DNA from: Marisa cornuarietis
Taxonomy: Eukaryota; Mollusca; Gastropoda; Architaenioglossa; Ampullariidae
Length of the DNA: 64,000 nt
Reading direction: 5' to 3'
NCBI GenBank assembly: GCA_004794655.1
Contig: SMMW01000033.1
Location: 1,677,501 to 1,741,500 of the forward strand
The notes under the pieces were generated by a model. The model was given only the letters and a program-made list of their open reading frames with translations. It did not search any database and was not told the DNA's origin. Position numbers and translations under genes: made by a program. Positions within the stretch are counted from its first letter, which is position 1, and each line of letters begins with the position of its first letter. This document shows positions 22,511 to 34,394 of this stretch, piece by piece.

Positions 22511-23141
22511 GAAACAGCAGTAACTACTCGTCAATTGGTAACAGTCAAAGGATGGATGAATGTATGTACCACCTGAAACCAGCGGTAACATCTTAGAACG
22601 CAAAAAATAAAAATAAAAACTGAATATGTTCCGGAGCAGAGCGCCCCTACCAAATATAATCTCGAATATTCTTGCCAGATTTGGTGGGGATTGGGGACAC
22701 ACACATACAATTCTCTCTCTCACAATGCACGTATACTTTATCTTTTTAAAGAATAATATAAAAACACACACACACTTAACCTTTAACAATATGTAACTGT
22801 TTATAATATAAAATCAATAAAAATGTAATATTTTCGACAAATGCAAAGTGCTAATTACGTTAAAAGCTCTCAGATGCTTCATTCACGTTTTATTTTTTAG
22901 CAAAATAATTAATGCCCGTGTATGACCTTTACACGTTCGTGGCTTATATTATTTCTCACTTCTTTTTTTTTCTCCATCGTCATTGTCCTCTTTCTTTTTC
23001 TGTTTTCTTTTCGTTTTTTATATAAACTTCACTATAATTTTCCTGTATCACAGCTGGTTTTTTTGTTGCTTTTTTTTAAACCTAAAACTACATCAACGGA
23101 TGAATGGTTTCATGAGATACATATGATAATACTGGCTTTCT

Positions 23142-23406
23142 GGGGCCAGTTGCACAGCATGTTTCTAAACCTTAAAACTGTTCTAAAGAAGGAAAATATC
23201 TTCTTTACCATTTAGATGCATTGCACAAGAACGTACAAAAAATTGTACTGACAGGACGGAAAGTCAGACGTAAACAACTTTATCTTACTTAAAGCAGTTT
23301 TAGTTTTAAAAATTCTAAAATTGTGGTGCGCACTTTAAACTGATTAACTAAATAGATTTCAGGCCTAAAAGTGCTTAAAATTAGAAATGTGCTGTGCAAC
23401 TGGCCC
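23142..23406 (+). mobile_element. MITE family A, copy 2 (about 265 bp)
   Basis: Starts GGGGCCAGTTGCACAGCATG and ends GTGCTGTGCAACTGGCCC. It is closely similar throughout to 24932-25208 and is the reverse complement of 8487-8752. It lies about 0.85 kb upstream of the FKBP14 start codon. Confidence 0.88.
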
Positions 23407-24000
23407 AGAGTTTGCATCTTTTGTATGTTTGAATGCGTGAATTGATATAATCTCCGAAGAAAAAAATGGCCGGCCGAGGGTGGGTCAGTTCTGACATATA
23501 TTCTATTCACACTAAAATTTGGGATGCACTAAAACTCTTGATCTAACAAATTTCTACAATTTCCACACAAAAGTATTTGTCAACATATTCATGCAAAAAA
23601 AATTAAAAAATAAAGCGGTCTGAATTCATTCGCGTGTAAAAACATTTGGTTGTTCGAACGCTAATTTTATTAAATATCTGCTAAGAATCTCAGAAACACG
23701 AACAGATTTACAGCAATATATAAATTTTGCTTGAAACTGAAAGACTTTGTCCAATCGTGACGGCCGTTTGATTTCACTGAAACTCTGTTCCGTGTCGACT
23801 TTTTACATGTATAAGAACCAGATGATCAGTTTTTAAAAAAAATCTTTTTACTCACTTTTATGGACACTTAATTCATACCACATACTTTCAACAAATTTAG
23901 TAACCCCCACCCCCCAAACAATGCTGAAATTAATTTTACGGCTCATAACCCATTTTTTAGGAGTCGAACTTTTGTCACAGTGTCATAAATCTAATTTGAT

Positions 24001-24250
24001 GCTAGAACCAAAGAGGTGATCCTCGTCGCTAGAACCCGTTGCGTTGCTGTAGCAGACGACGGGAGACATGTGACTCGGAAACAACCAATACGAGCCGCGC
24101 GTTATCCTCGCCAACTTCCGCTTGTGTTTCGACAGAAGACAAATCGCCACGTCGAGTACAGCGTGTATTTAACTAGCCCCGTGTCTCGCTGTCTGCCTTT
24201 TAGGTTGGTCGACGCGAGAACGGTGTTTTCGTAACTCAAGTGACAGCAAT
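24001..24250 (+). promoter_or_regulatory. CpG-rich 5' flank of FKBP14 (promoter and 5'UTR region)
   Basis: CpG density rises sharply from about 24020 (CGTCGCTAGAACCCGTTGCG and following) and stays high into the first exon, in contrast with the AT-rich sequence before 24000. That pattern fits an unmethylated, broadly expressed promoter. No transcription start site can be fixed from sequence. Confidence 0.55.
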
Positions 24251-27200
24251 ATGGCCACTTTGCGAATTATCTTGCTCGCATGTATTGGAATCGTCTGCTT
24301 CTTAGGTCTGCCTTCAAGTGCAGACGACGCTTCCTCAGACGAAAAAGTTATTCAAGAAGTTCTTTTCATGCCAGAAAAATGCGAACGGAAGACTAAGAAA
24401 AATGACATGTTGTCCATGCATTATACCGGCACTTTAACAGCCACAGGTGTGAAGTTTGATTCCAGGTGAGTGCAAATTAAGTGTTTAAGCCTCACAATGC
24501 TTGCACGTTGTGGAAAAATCGATAGGCCTGGCGCGAATTATCTTCCAATAATATTTCGAAGTGCTAAAGTTTATAGCGTGCTTGTTTTATCTTTTGCCAA
24601 GGGGCCGGTGCTCACGTCACATGCCATGCTACATATTGTTAGAGATATTATATTGATGTAAATGTTCTTCCTTCTACTTGAGATCTCAACCAAAGAAAAC
24701 AGCAATATACACATTGAGTTTGCATTTCGAAACTCGGATATCAATTTTTTTTTTTTTTTTTTTGCGGAAGGAGTAAAATTCATACAGCACCGGAGATAGC
24801 GTCGTCACAACAGAGTGTGAACTGTGCGACGTTTATAACATATTCCAAATCATCTGCGTTTCTGAAGTGATTTCGGTTTGCGTAATGAGAAGACAAAGAT
24901 GTGACATAATGGAGTCTGGCTGTAAAGTTCAGGCACTGGTTGCACAACATGTTTCTTAACTTTAAAACTGTTCTAAAGAAGCAAAATCTCTTCTTTGCCA
25001 TTTAGATGCATTGTACAAGAACATACAAAAAATTGTACTGACAGGACGGAAAGTCAGACTTAAACAACTTTATCTTACTTATCTTACAAAAAGAAATTTT
25101 TTTGTTTAAAAAATTCTAAAATTGTGGTGTGCACTTTAAACTGATTATCTAAATAGATTTCAGGCCTAAAAGTGCTTAAAATTAGAAATGTGTTGTGCAG
25201 CTGGCCCCATTTTTCTAAGCATAATGCACGTTTAAAAATAATTCAGAAGTTTATGGAATGTGAAGGGATTGAAAATGTTAGATGCAGTGATGCATTTGTG
25301 AGAAACATAATTTTAAGGTTTTATCAGTCACGTGGCTTAAGTTACATCGACTAATATTAAATGAGAGTACTAATAATTTTAGGAGTGAGAACTAATTTTA
25401 AATTAGCTGAGTAGTAGTAAACCCAAAGACTCGGTTTTTTTGGAATACTGACATGTATTGCAGGCTATGTGTATTTGTGCCATTTATGTTATAGTTTAGA
25501 CTATTTTGCCGAATGTTGCAAGCAGCATTAGTCCATTAGCTGGCCAATTGCTTTATAGGGAGGTTGTAACCCAGTGCTGATACGTACTAGAAAGGGGAGG
25601 GACGGTGAAGGGAAAGGAAGCTGGGAGTATCCCGATAAACACCTCTATTGACCGGCTAAACAAACGAATGCCACATCGAAAAAAGAAATGGTCAAGATGA
25701 GATTTGAAACCAGAACAATTCAACTCTCACTGTGTCGCTTTACCAGAGCGCTGCCAGACAGTGTGAGGCAGGATATTAAGGGCTAACCACACTCCACAAA
25801 TGTTCTCAGAACATGCGAGTAACATGGGAGACAACTTTATTTTCTACTTCATTGAGTTGAAAGTTGTTGCAGATTTAAACCTCCAGTTCCAAGAGTAACT
25901 TTAACTTTAGAAGAGATTTTCCACATAAAGTATGAGAATGAATGCAATTGCCTTTGTTTGCTTTTGCTTATAATATTTTTTAGGTAAGCTATTGGCACAA
26001 AAGTCACATACCAAAATCTGATAATGTATTTTATCAGTTACTTATTCCATTAATAGTTAAAAGGTTTCTCACATCTACAATACAATTCAACAGCAGATAT
26101 GAATTCCATGTGGTTGATTGATATTATTGTGCATGTATTAATAGTCATGGCAGTTTACACTGACTGTTAGTCTGACATCATAAGTATACCTTGAAATACA
26201 GTAGTGATGTTTTTCTCTTTTGAAATCCTCATCTTTTGCTGAGAGAGGGGAGAGAGAACATGAAACAGGACATGGGCATGCAGATTAGCCAGGTCTTAAC
26301 AATGATTAATATTCATAGGTGTGTTCAAGATCTTTTTAAAAAACAATTTCCAGCTTGGACAGAAACCAGCCATTTGAGTTCCAGCTTGGAGTTGGCCAGG
26401 TGATACAAGGATGGGAGAAGGGACTACTTGATATGTGTGTTGGAGAAAAGAGAAAACTTACGATACCACCCAGCCTTGGGTATGGAGAACAAGGAGCAGG
26501 TACAAATTGAAATATATGTTACATGATGATAAAGATAATGATAATAGCACATTTGGCTGGATGTTTGAAGCTCACAAGCACCAGTGGCAGGAAAAGTTCC
26601 TTTGTTCTCACAGCAGTATACCACAAAAGGTGACAAAAAGAAAGGTTTGTTCTCTCTCCTACATATACTTCACCCAAGAGACTGAAAATGCATGTAGTAC
26701 AGCCAGTAGGTTATTGGATAAAAGTAAAATAATATATCCCATAGCAAAGAGCCAGTAAGGGCAGTGAACATTTGTTGTTTACTTCATCAAGGGCAGAGAA
26801 TGTGGAATTCAATTCCCTACTTCCTTGGTTCTCGGTCGATTCGACTAGGGTCGTTTCGACTAGGGACAGTTCGACTAAGTCGTTTCGTCTAACAGTTGTT
26901 TCGGCTAAGGTCAGTTCGACTAAGTCGTTTCGTCTAACGGTCGAGTCGTCTATAGGACGCATGAAATGGAAAAAAATTGAAGTGATTTGAATGTTAATAA
27001 ACGATTTAAATGTATCATGTAAATAGTGCTAATTGTCGCGTTAAGCAATCGGAATCCACACGTTCCACTCTCGCATGCACGCTCTCAACCACACAGACTC
27101 AACAAGCACTCAAACGCCCGATGCCGGCGACCGTCCCTCGGTGTAAAAATTGACGCGCACACGTGGCAACAGTAAAAAACACGCGTTTATTAGTGTGACC

Positions 27201-29454
27201 TTCGACTGTCGCGACATCCGTCTAATTCCTTCGCTCAGCACCGGCTTCCAGTCGGTCAGAATGAAAACTAAACTCCGGTACTAAATTGACTGGTCTTCCA
27301 CATAAGGGGTGTAGCTCTGAAGCGATGGCGGCGGTTCCCCTTACGTAAGCGCCCGCGATTCCCAGGCTCAACTGATGCCAGGGGAGACTCGATGTTCTGC
27401 AGGCCTTGAACACCCGAGTTACGCAGCCGCTGACCCACTTAACTGAGAAGGCCTTGGTCAGATAGTGCGGGATGGAGGCTGTCGATGCACCTTATAACGA
27501 AAGTTGAAGTGAGAGTTGCGAGGAGGCAGGCTGTCTTGAAGCGGCCCGCGTCCTATAGCATTTCACGCGGCCTATAGACGACTCGACCGTTAGACCTAGT
27601 CGAACCGACCTTAGTCAAAATGACCCTAGTCGAATCGACCGGTTACCACTTCCTTTACTTCCACTTTCAATCTTTAGCTCCCTTGATAAATCAGCTACAG
27701 GTCGAAGCACGCCTCAGATGAGCAACCTTCTGCTCCACAGTCAAACTCACTTAGCACTTTAATTGTTACAAGATGTTTGGTTGGTTTTATATGAAAAATG
27801 GACTTCAAAAATAAAACCGTTTGTGCAGAGGAACAGTAATGTTAGAATCATAATCAGGGCAGGGGGATCAGTTATTTATCTTTATTAAGTCACATTTGAT
27901 TCTTCGTATTTTTGCTGAAGTGGAACACTTTATTTGACCTTTCGGAGAAGATAAGTTTTGTTTTTAAATCTAAAGATTAAAGGTTTGTAATGTAAGCATA
28001 ATCTAAAGCAGAGAAATGCCTGTTGTGACTATGTAGTGGAGTGCAGATGTTGCATCAAAAGTAGGTCATAGGTGCCATGTGAACAGATGTACAAGCAGCA
28101 TCCAGCTATCACATTACAGTCAGTCAGTTTGCTAAATTCTCTGGTTATCTCAAGCCAATTACATTCCACTCTCATGCTCAGAATTTTCTACCCTGATGTC
28201 TGGAAACTGAGTACGTGTTGTAGGGAGTTTATGAGTGCAGGTGTGTGTGTGTGATACGCATCTGTGTGTGCATCAGTGGAATAGACAAGGCTCGTGGTTT
28301 TACCAGTAAGCAAGCAAAGCATTTGGCTAGGGGCACAGAGATTGGGGGAAACAAGTATAAATTTGATGGGAAGAAAACTGTTTTGCCAGGGTTACTGCTA
28401 GTATTTTTTTTTTTTATCACATTTACATTTTTTTCCAAGTGAGCAAAGTACCACTACATTAAAGCCTGTTTATTTTTCTCATCACCAACAAGATTTTACT
28501 TATGTAGCCAAGACCATCTAGGCAGGTTAACACATATTCTTGCTGGCATTAACACTCGCTTTCACACACACACACTTTTTTTTTGCTTACTCTTTTGCGT
28601 TATGTTGGCAAAAGCAAAGAGGGGAACTTAAGGAGATAATTAAAAGTTGTATAAAATGGGCTTTGCAGGAGAAGTTATTCCACCCAAGTCAACTCTGACA
28701 TTTGAAGTGGAACTTCTTGACATAAAGGATGGTGCTGTTCCACCTAATGTATTTAAGCAAATTGATGCAAACGGAGACCAGCTGCTTTCTCAAGAAGAGG
28801 TATGAAGAAGAGTTTTAACACAAAAACTTGAAACTTTCATTAACCTTATTATCCTAGAAAGCAGAGTTAGGTTTATGCAAAGCTTATTAGTCATATAACA
28901 CACCAAAGCATGCTATTTTTTTTGTAAAGGTTTCAGATCTGTTTTTAGCGATCCTAAAAATGTTCTAGTATACAATAAATCTGTATGGAACAAGTGAAAG
29001 TTGTCAGCAAACATCTAAAGATGTCAAATTGTTTGCTCAGTAAGACTGGCCTTTACTGGAATAGAGGACAAAGTACCAACTTTTTGATTGAGAAAACATA
29101 GGGTTAAGTGCTAGAAGCCATGCCTCATGAGTGTACATGTATTCACATGTGTGCAGGACATTACTATTAAAAGTATTCACATACGTGCAGGACATTACTA
29201 TTTTAGATCTACAAGCATTTAGAAACAGCCACACAGTATCTCAGATCATTATGCTTGGTTCTTTTTCTCAGGTGTCTAACTTCCTGAAGGAACAAGCCAA
29301 GACTGCACAGAACCTCCCAGGTGGGCCACCCCCAGATATTAATGATGAGCAGCACAATACTATTGTGTCTCAAATTTTTGAACATGAAGATAAAGACAAA
29401 GATGGCTTTATTTCTCACGAAGAGTTCAGTGGTCCAAAACATGATGAGCTTTAG
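24251..29454 (+). CDS. FKBP14: FKBP14: ER-lumen FKBP-type peptidyl-prolyl isomerase with two EF-hands
   Basis: Four coding exons, 24251-24465, 26354-26499, 28669-28799 and 29272-29454, join in phase to give 224 residues. Residues 1-24 form a signal peptide (hydrophobic core [15 protein letters not shown]). The FKBP domain keeps the ligand-pocket residues: [29 protein letters not shown] and TFEVELL. EF-hand loop 1 is [12 protein letters not shown] and loop 2 is [12 protein letters not shown], both with full calcium ligands. The protein ends HDEL, the ER-retrieval signal. Known family role: prolyl cis-trans isomerisation and chaperoning of collagens and other secreted proteins in the ER. The start ATG has A at -3 and G at +4. 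The intron after exon 3 falls exactly at the end of EF loop 1. Introns 1 and 2 hold transposons (24932-25208, 25560-25800, 26834-27640). FKBP7 is the alternative name in vertebrates; the fly-like layout favours FKBP14. Confidence 0.97.
24932..25208 (+). mobile_element. MITE family A, copy 3 (about 277 bp), in FKBP14 intron 1
   Basis: Begins GGCACTGGTTGCACAACATG and ends TGTTGTGCAGCTGGCCCC. It carries the family's inner block around TTGTACTGACAGGACGGAAA and is in the same orientation as copy 2. It has a small local insertion near 25080-25105. Confidence 0.88.
25560..25800 (-). mobile_element. tRNA-derived SINE (minus strand), in FKBP14 intron 1
   Basis: Read on the minus strand: an A-box-like GCGCTCTGGTAAAGCG (about 25752-25737), then a B-box-like GGTTTCAAATC (25711-25701), then a non-tRNA body ending in pyrimidine-rich CTTCCTTTCCCTTCACC. 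The spacing is right for a pol III promoter. The body is similar in kind to the SINE at 53971-54193. Exact ends are not certain. Confidence 0.5.
26834..27640. mobile_element. 807-bp DNA transposon with iterated long inverted repeats, in FKBP14 intron 2
   Basis: The left end GGTCGATTCGACTAGGGTC and the right end GACCCTAGTCGAATCGACC are exact inverted repeats. The left arm (26834-26968) is built from variants of the unit TCG(T/A)TTCG(A/T)CTA(A/G)G, about seven times. The right arm (27564-27640) has about four units in inverted order, and both arms share CGGTCGAGTCGTCTATAGG at the inner edge. The flanks are GGTTCTC and GGTTACC, possibly a worn duplication. The interior (about 27000-27550) is markedly CpG-rich for this window and has no long frame. 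Superfamily unknown; the structure is foldback-like. Confidence 0.75.
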
Positions 29455-30327
29455 GGCCATTTCATTTAGTACTTCATTTAAATGTATTTTTTTTGTAACT
29501 TTCTGGGGTGTAGAGAGACTAGAGGGGTGGAGATAAAAGAGATCTTTTCATGAGGAAAGTTCTGATTTAAATAACCCTTAAAAATTTATGAAAAGAATGT
29601 GCCTGTTTTTTTCTGTGTAATGTTTGAATGGTAAAATGATTGACTATCCACTAGACAAAACAGATTGTCTTTTATTTTCTATATGTGGTCGATTTATAAA
29701 AGAAAAAGTTGAATGTAGAATGAATGTATTGTTTGATGAGTACAGTTCAAAACTCACTAGACATATTTTTTTTAAAACAATGGCTGTTATACTTTATATC
29801 TTCCATAATCCCATAAAATGTCTCTTCATAGAAAAATGGAATTAATGTGGCTTTATTACTCAAGTGCATTTCACATTTAAATTAGTTGGAAATCTTTCAT
29901 TTAACACCCTGTGAGTGATGGTGCAGAACTGCTTTTTTACCAGCAATGTTTTGAGGATAACTATTTCATTTTTGAAGTGTACCTGTGATTCTGTGTTTTT
30001 AAAGAGGAAGAAAATGAATTTGTGCATTTTCCTTTGAAACTGGATGTCATTTTAACATTTTCTGTGCCTTACACAAGTAAAACTATGCTATTATTTTCTT
30101 AACACTACAAATAATAGGAAAGGGTTAGGAAACTGTACTTAAAGGTGTGAAATTTAGTTTATGGTTTCATGTTTCCCTGAAAGATATGGAAAGAACTTAG
30201 AAGGCCAAAACAACATTCCAGAATTTAAAAACATTTAAGCATTTTACAATTATTAGCATTTGTTACTCATTTTTAATTTTAGCATATTCAATTTATTTAA
30301 AAAAATGTGTAATAGTAGGTTGACAAT

Positions 30328-30356
30328 AATAAAGCCACGATACATTCAGAAATAAA
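30328..30356 (+). promoter_or_regulatory. Candidate FKBP14 polyadenylation signals
   Basis: AATAAA occurs at 30328-30333 and again at 30351-30356, about 0.87-0.9 kb after the stop codon, which would give a 3'UTR of ordinary length. Not proven; AT-rich sequence makes chance matches common. Confidence 0.4.
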
Positions 30357-30379
30357 AAAATTGTGTACTGCTAATGACA

Positions 30380-31920
30380 TCAAGTCTGTATAGATTTTTA
30401 ATGCATTATAACTTAATTAGGAAATTGGTTTTGTCAAGTATTAATCCTCTGTGAGGATTATTTCATGTGTTCAGCATTAAACAAAAACAATACCAACAGT
30501 CACCAAACATTCCGGCTTCTCAGCCTGATACATTTTCATTACAAACTACATGTTAAACATGGTGGAAGCTGCATTGTTTTTCCCTAGGAGGTATTTAGGG
30601 GAAAACATATGAATTACATCTTCTTTTGGTTTTCTTTTAACTGTTTGTTTAAAATTATGTTTCTGTTAGAGTAACTTGATCCTATTCAGGTTGAATTCTC
30701 CAACAATTATCAGTTGATTTTCTGCTGTATGACAGGGTACTAACTAAGTCTTGCTATAAAGCAGTTTGTTCCTAAAAAGAAATTGTAAAGTTTTTAGAAT
30801 AAGCTTTAAGGTGGTTATTTTGAGTGCTGATATAACTTGAAAAATTATCTGTTATGAGAGATTTGAAGTATTAATTTTGCATTTCATGTCTTGTTCATAT
30901 TTATTAAAAAAAATAAGAAAAGAATTGATCAAGTCTGCAATAAATGAGAGAGGTAGTAAGTGTATGAGGAAGTTTGTGTGTCTGTGGACTCATAAGCTAT
31001 AAATAGCTTGTGATGATGTTTCACTACCTGCTATTTATTTGTATGCACACATATCTGAAAAATTACTTTATTATTTTTATATGCTCTTTTACACAATTTT
31101 GGTGGAAATGTGATTAGTACAGTTCAAGCATGTCCATATATATGGTGGTGAGATATATTAATCAATTTGTCATGAAACCTGCAATTTATTGACAATCACA
31201 GGAGAACTCAAGTATTTGGTGTAGAAACAGTTAAGCACATTCCATAGACACCATGTCCATTCCTATGAAGATATGACTGTTTTCAGATGAATATTGGTTT
31301 TTAACAACAGTAATAGATCCTATTTCAGTGCAGGCTGCCTCATAGTGATAGACTATAATATAGTCATATCGATAATTTAATACAGTAGATTCTCTTTGGG
31401 ACATCCTCTTGTTTGCAATTTGTGATAACTGTTTAGAGGGGATGAAATTAAAAAAGCCAACTGTAAACTGGTCGTTGGAAATCCATGCTGCTTATTTTAG
31501 GACTTTTCCACTTAATATGTGGCATGAAGGCCATAACTGAGTTGCTGATAATTCTATTATGAAAAGAAGTGCAGTGGTTCTTGTAACAGAATCTACTAAA
31601 TAGTGGATGTTTCATGTTGGCTGACATTAACAAACATCTGTGTTGCAACTACATCTTTTCACGTTCAGTTAAAAAAACAGGCTACACCAGATAAATTCCA
31701 CAATGATTTTCTTTTAGGAGCTGCATAGCACTCAATACATAAACTACAATTCTTAAAAAAAAAATTAAGTACTTCTCCAATATGTTCCAAATTTCAGGAA
31801 CAATTTTTTGTTCTGTCTTCTTTTTAATTTAACTCTTGAAATCTTGCATGACCAGAGAAGCCAAAGGGTCCTAATTCCAGCTAACTAGAATCAACTCTCA
31901 TTATTGATCACTCACCTTTT
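30380..31920. other. Intergenic, AT-rich; nothing recognised
   Basis: No frames with recognisable domains and no inverted repeats noticed. Part of it could be extended FKBP14 3'UTR. Confidence 0.45.
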
Positions 31921-31924
31921 CATC

Positions 31925-32105
31925 TTGACTGAAACCCCAGGGGAAGAGGAGGGTTGGGAGGCCAAAGCAGACTTGGAGAAGATCAGTAGAGAGCGAGGCA
32001 AAGAATGCCAGAACCACATGGGACCAACTGAGGGGGGCTGCCCAAAACCGCATCCGCTAGCAAGGTGTTGTTGCGGCCCTATGCTCCTCAAGAATTACAA
32101 GGATT
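31925..32105 (+). mobile_element. Extreme 3' end of the RTE element found complete at 60451-63625
   Basis: The sequence aligns along its length with 63435-63610: shared landmarks are AGGGTTGGGAGGCC or its variant, TGGAGAAGATC, ATGGGACCAACTG or ATGGAGCCAACTG, and GCCCTATGCTCC. It is a solo, 5'-truncated copy of about 180 bp, as target-primed reverse transcription often leaves. Frameshifts show it is dead. Confidence 0.85.
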
Positions 32106-32188
32106 AAACTAAACACCTTTTCATCGTTCATGTCTAGATGTTTCAGAGTAAAAGCAGTTCAAAAAAAAAACAAAACAAAGAACTAAAG

Positions 32189-32971
32189 CAGGGGTGGGAA
32201 AGGTCCGGTTGAGGGCCATATATGGCCAGTGAAATCATTCGATCTGGCCCATCAAGGCAGCCACATATTTAAGTAAATCTATAAGTTTTTTCATAGCAAG
32301 ATAAATTTATATTAAATAAATCATATTAATGACATACATTTTGAGGGAAAACAAGGGGACATCTATTACACTACAGACCGGACACATACAAGTATGCTGG
32401 GATACCTCAGTGTACAGTTTAGGCTTACAAGTGTCCAACACTATCCTTTCATGGATTTCTGAAGGATGAGTGAATCAAAAAGCTTTGGCTGGTAAATATT
32501 CATTTGGATTTATGAGTTTGTTTGTGCATGTTCAACCATGTTTGTGTGTGTAGACACTTTGTAAATGGCATGAAGTACTAAACAGTTATTATTATTGATG
32601 TACTTTCACTGCACAACTATGCACAGCAAATTGTGCAGCAGGAAAAAAGGTTTTATTACTGTGTAATATCTTCTCTAGTAACTTTTTAATTATAAAAATA
32701 TAATTTACAAACTCCAAACAGTTTTTTCACTGTGCTTTTCATAGTGGCAGAGCATAGTTTTTACACCCCTAATTACAAAATGGATTGTGACTCAGATGAC
32801 AACAGTGCCAGGCAGGTTGAGATCCTATGCATTGTAAAAGTGTTAACACTGTGGCAAAACTACAGCTTAACCAAACAGAGCAGGATAAGTAGATAATTTT
32901 GTATGGCCTGCAAATGATGTTATAAAAATATCAAAATGTCCCTTAGAGGAAAAAAGATTTCCCGCCTCCTG
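32189..32971 (+). mobile_element. hAT-like DNA transposon, copy 1 (783 bp, non-autonomous)
   Basis: Begins CAGGGGTGGGAAAGG and ends GATTTCCCGCCTCCTG (imperfect inverted repeat). It is flanked by ACTAAAG at 32182-32188 and 32972-32978. It is a diverged inverted copy of 46111-47106; for example both hold ...AATCATT(C/T)GATCTGGCC near one end and ...ATAATTTTGTATGG... near the other. CAGGGGTGGG-type ends are typical of hAT elements. It has no transposase frame. Confidence 0.75.
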
Positions 32972-32978
32972 ACTAAAG

Positions 32979-34390
32979 ACAGGAGAATGTGAAATCTAGG
33001 ACAAAACTCAGCGCATCTGCCAGAGACAGCAGATATCATTCCAACACTTTTAAGATGTATGTTAAGATAAGCAGCCAACTTGACAAAATAAGTATAGTCA
33101 TGAAAGTGTGTAAATGGAAGGTGCAAACAACATGCACAGGACTCCCTCCAATTGTCTCTTTACTAAACCTAACGAGAAGCTTTTCAATCAAATGACCAAT
33201 ATATACCATGCTGTTTTGACATTGGTCAATTTCCACATAATGCATTTATCAGATGCTGTTCATTCAAATGTACAAACCATAGCTTCACACAGTTCAGTGG
33301 TAATGAAGCTCATATATAGTTTTTACAATACTTACATTTATTCATTTTATGGTTTAAGGAAAACTCCAAAGGTCTAAAACAGCCTCCTGTAATACTTATT
33401 TTAGATTCTAATCCTGACTATTACAACACAGTGAGTGTACACTGGTCATGCAAAAACACTAGTGTTTTTAGTGACAATAGTTACTTCAAACTTAATGCTG
33501 ACAATTATCTTTACAGCACTTTACTCCTACTCAAATATGTCTTAACATGCTATAGGTTTCAGAATTGACTACCAAATATGTTTTTAAGGTCTTTCTTGTT
33601 ATTGATAAATCTGTGTAAATACATATTCACCACCCAATATCACATAAAGTTAATACTGACTGCAACAAGGATGATTAATTAAAAATGAAATACAATGTTT
33701 AAGATTACAAGATATGTTGATGAAGACATATTATTTGTAAACAAGGCAATTACCAGCCATTTTCTATTTTAATGAAGTCAGAAATTTTGTTTGAAATTAG
33801 GGAAAGAGATTAATGAAAGAAAAGTGATTATTGATCAACTATATGAAAAATGAAGTGTGCCAAAACAGAAGTTGTAGCATGGAACAGTTCAAAAGTAAAA
33901 CTGATACATAACAGGCAATAGTTATTGAAATCTGTTAAAAAAAATAAAATACCATCTAGAAACTATCTCTATCTCTTAAAGATACTATCTTTAGCACAGG
34001 GTTTGGGTAAAGTAAAAGGGAGAATGAAACTTTCTGAGGAAATTTCTCTTATTTTAAATATGCATAAGATGATCTGATCTATTGCCACTGTTTATTATTG
34101 CTTTTCTTCAGCCAAGGTCTACAAGGTTGGTCATTTTTGCTTCTAAAGCTCCTTGGGATGAGAACTATTAAAGAAATGATGATGTTTAAGGAGATGGACA
34201 GCAAATCACTCCCATACCAGAGTCTGGAACAGCGATACAAAGAAAAAGTTGTTTTTTTATTTTTAACATGTCATGAATAAATTTATAATTGGTCTGCACA
34301 GCTGTTGAGGAAATGATGAAACATGTTAGAGTGCAGGCAAGGTCTGTGATCATGCAGAGCTAGTATGAGATGACAGAAAAAAGTAACTGT
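32979..34390. other. Intergenic, AT-rich; nothing recognised
   Basis: Short frames on both strands show no domain or splice context linking them to a gene. Confidence 0.45.
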
Positions 34391-34394
34391 TTTT

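Noticed and set aside
22922..23215. 97-codon hydrophobic plus-strand frame, possible membrane protein
   Set aside because: Hydrophobicity comes from T-rich sequence, and the second half is MITE family A.
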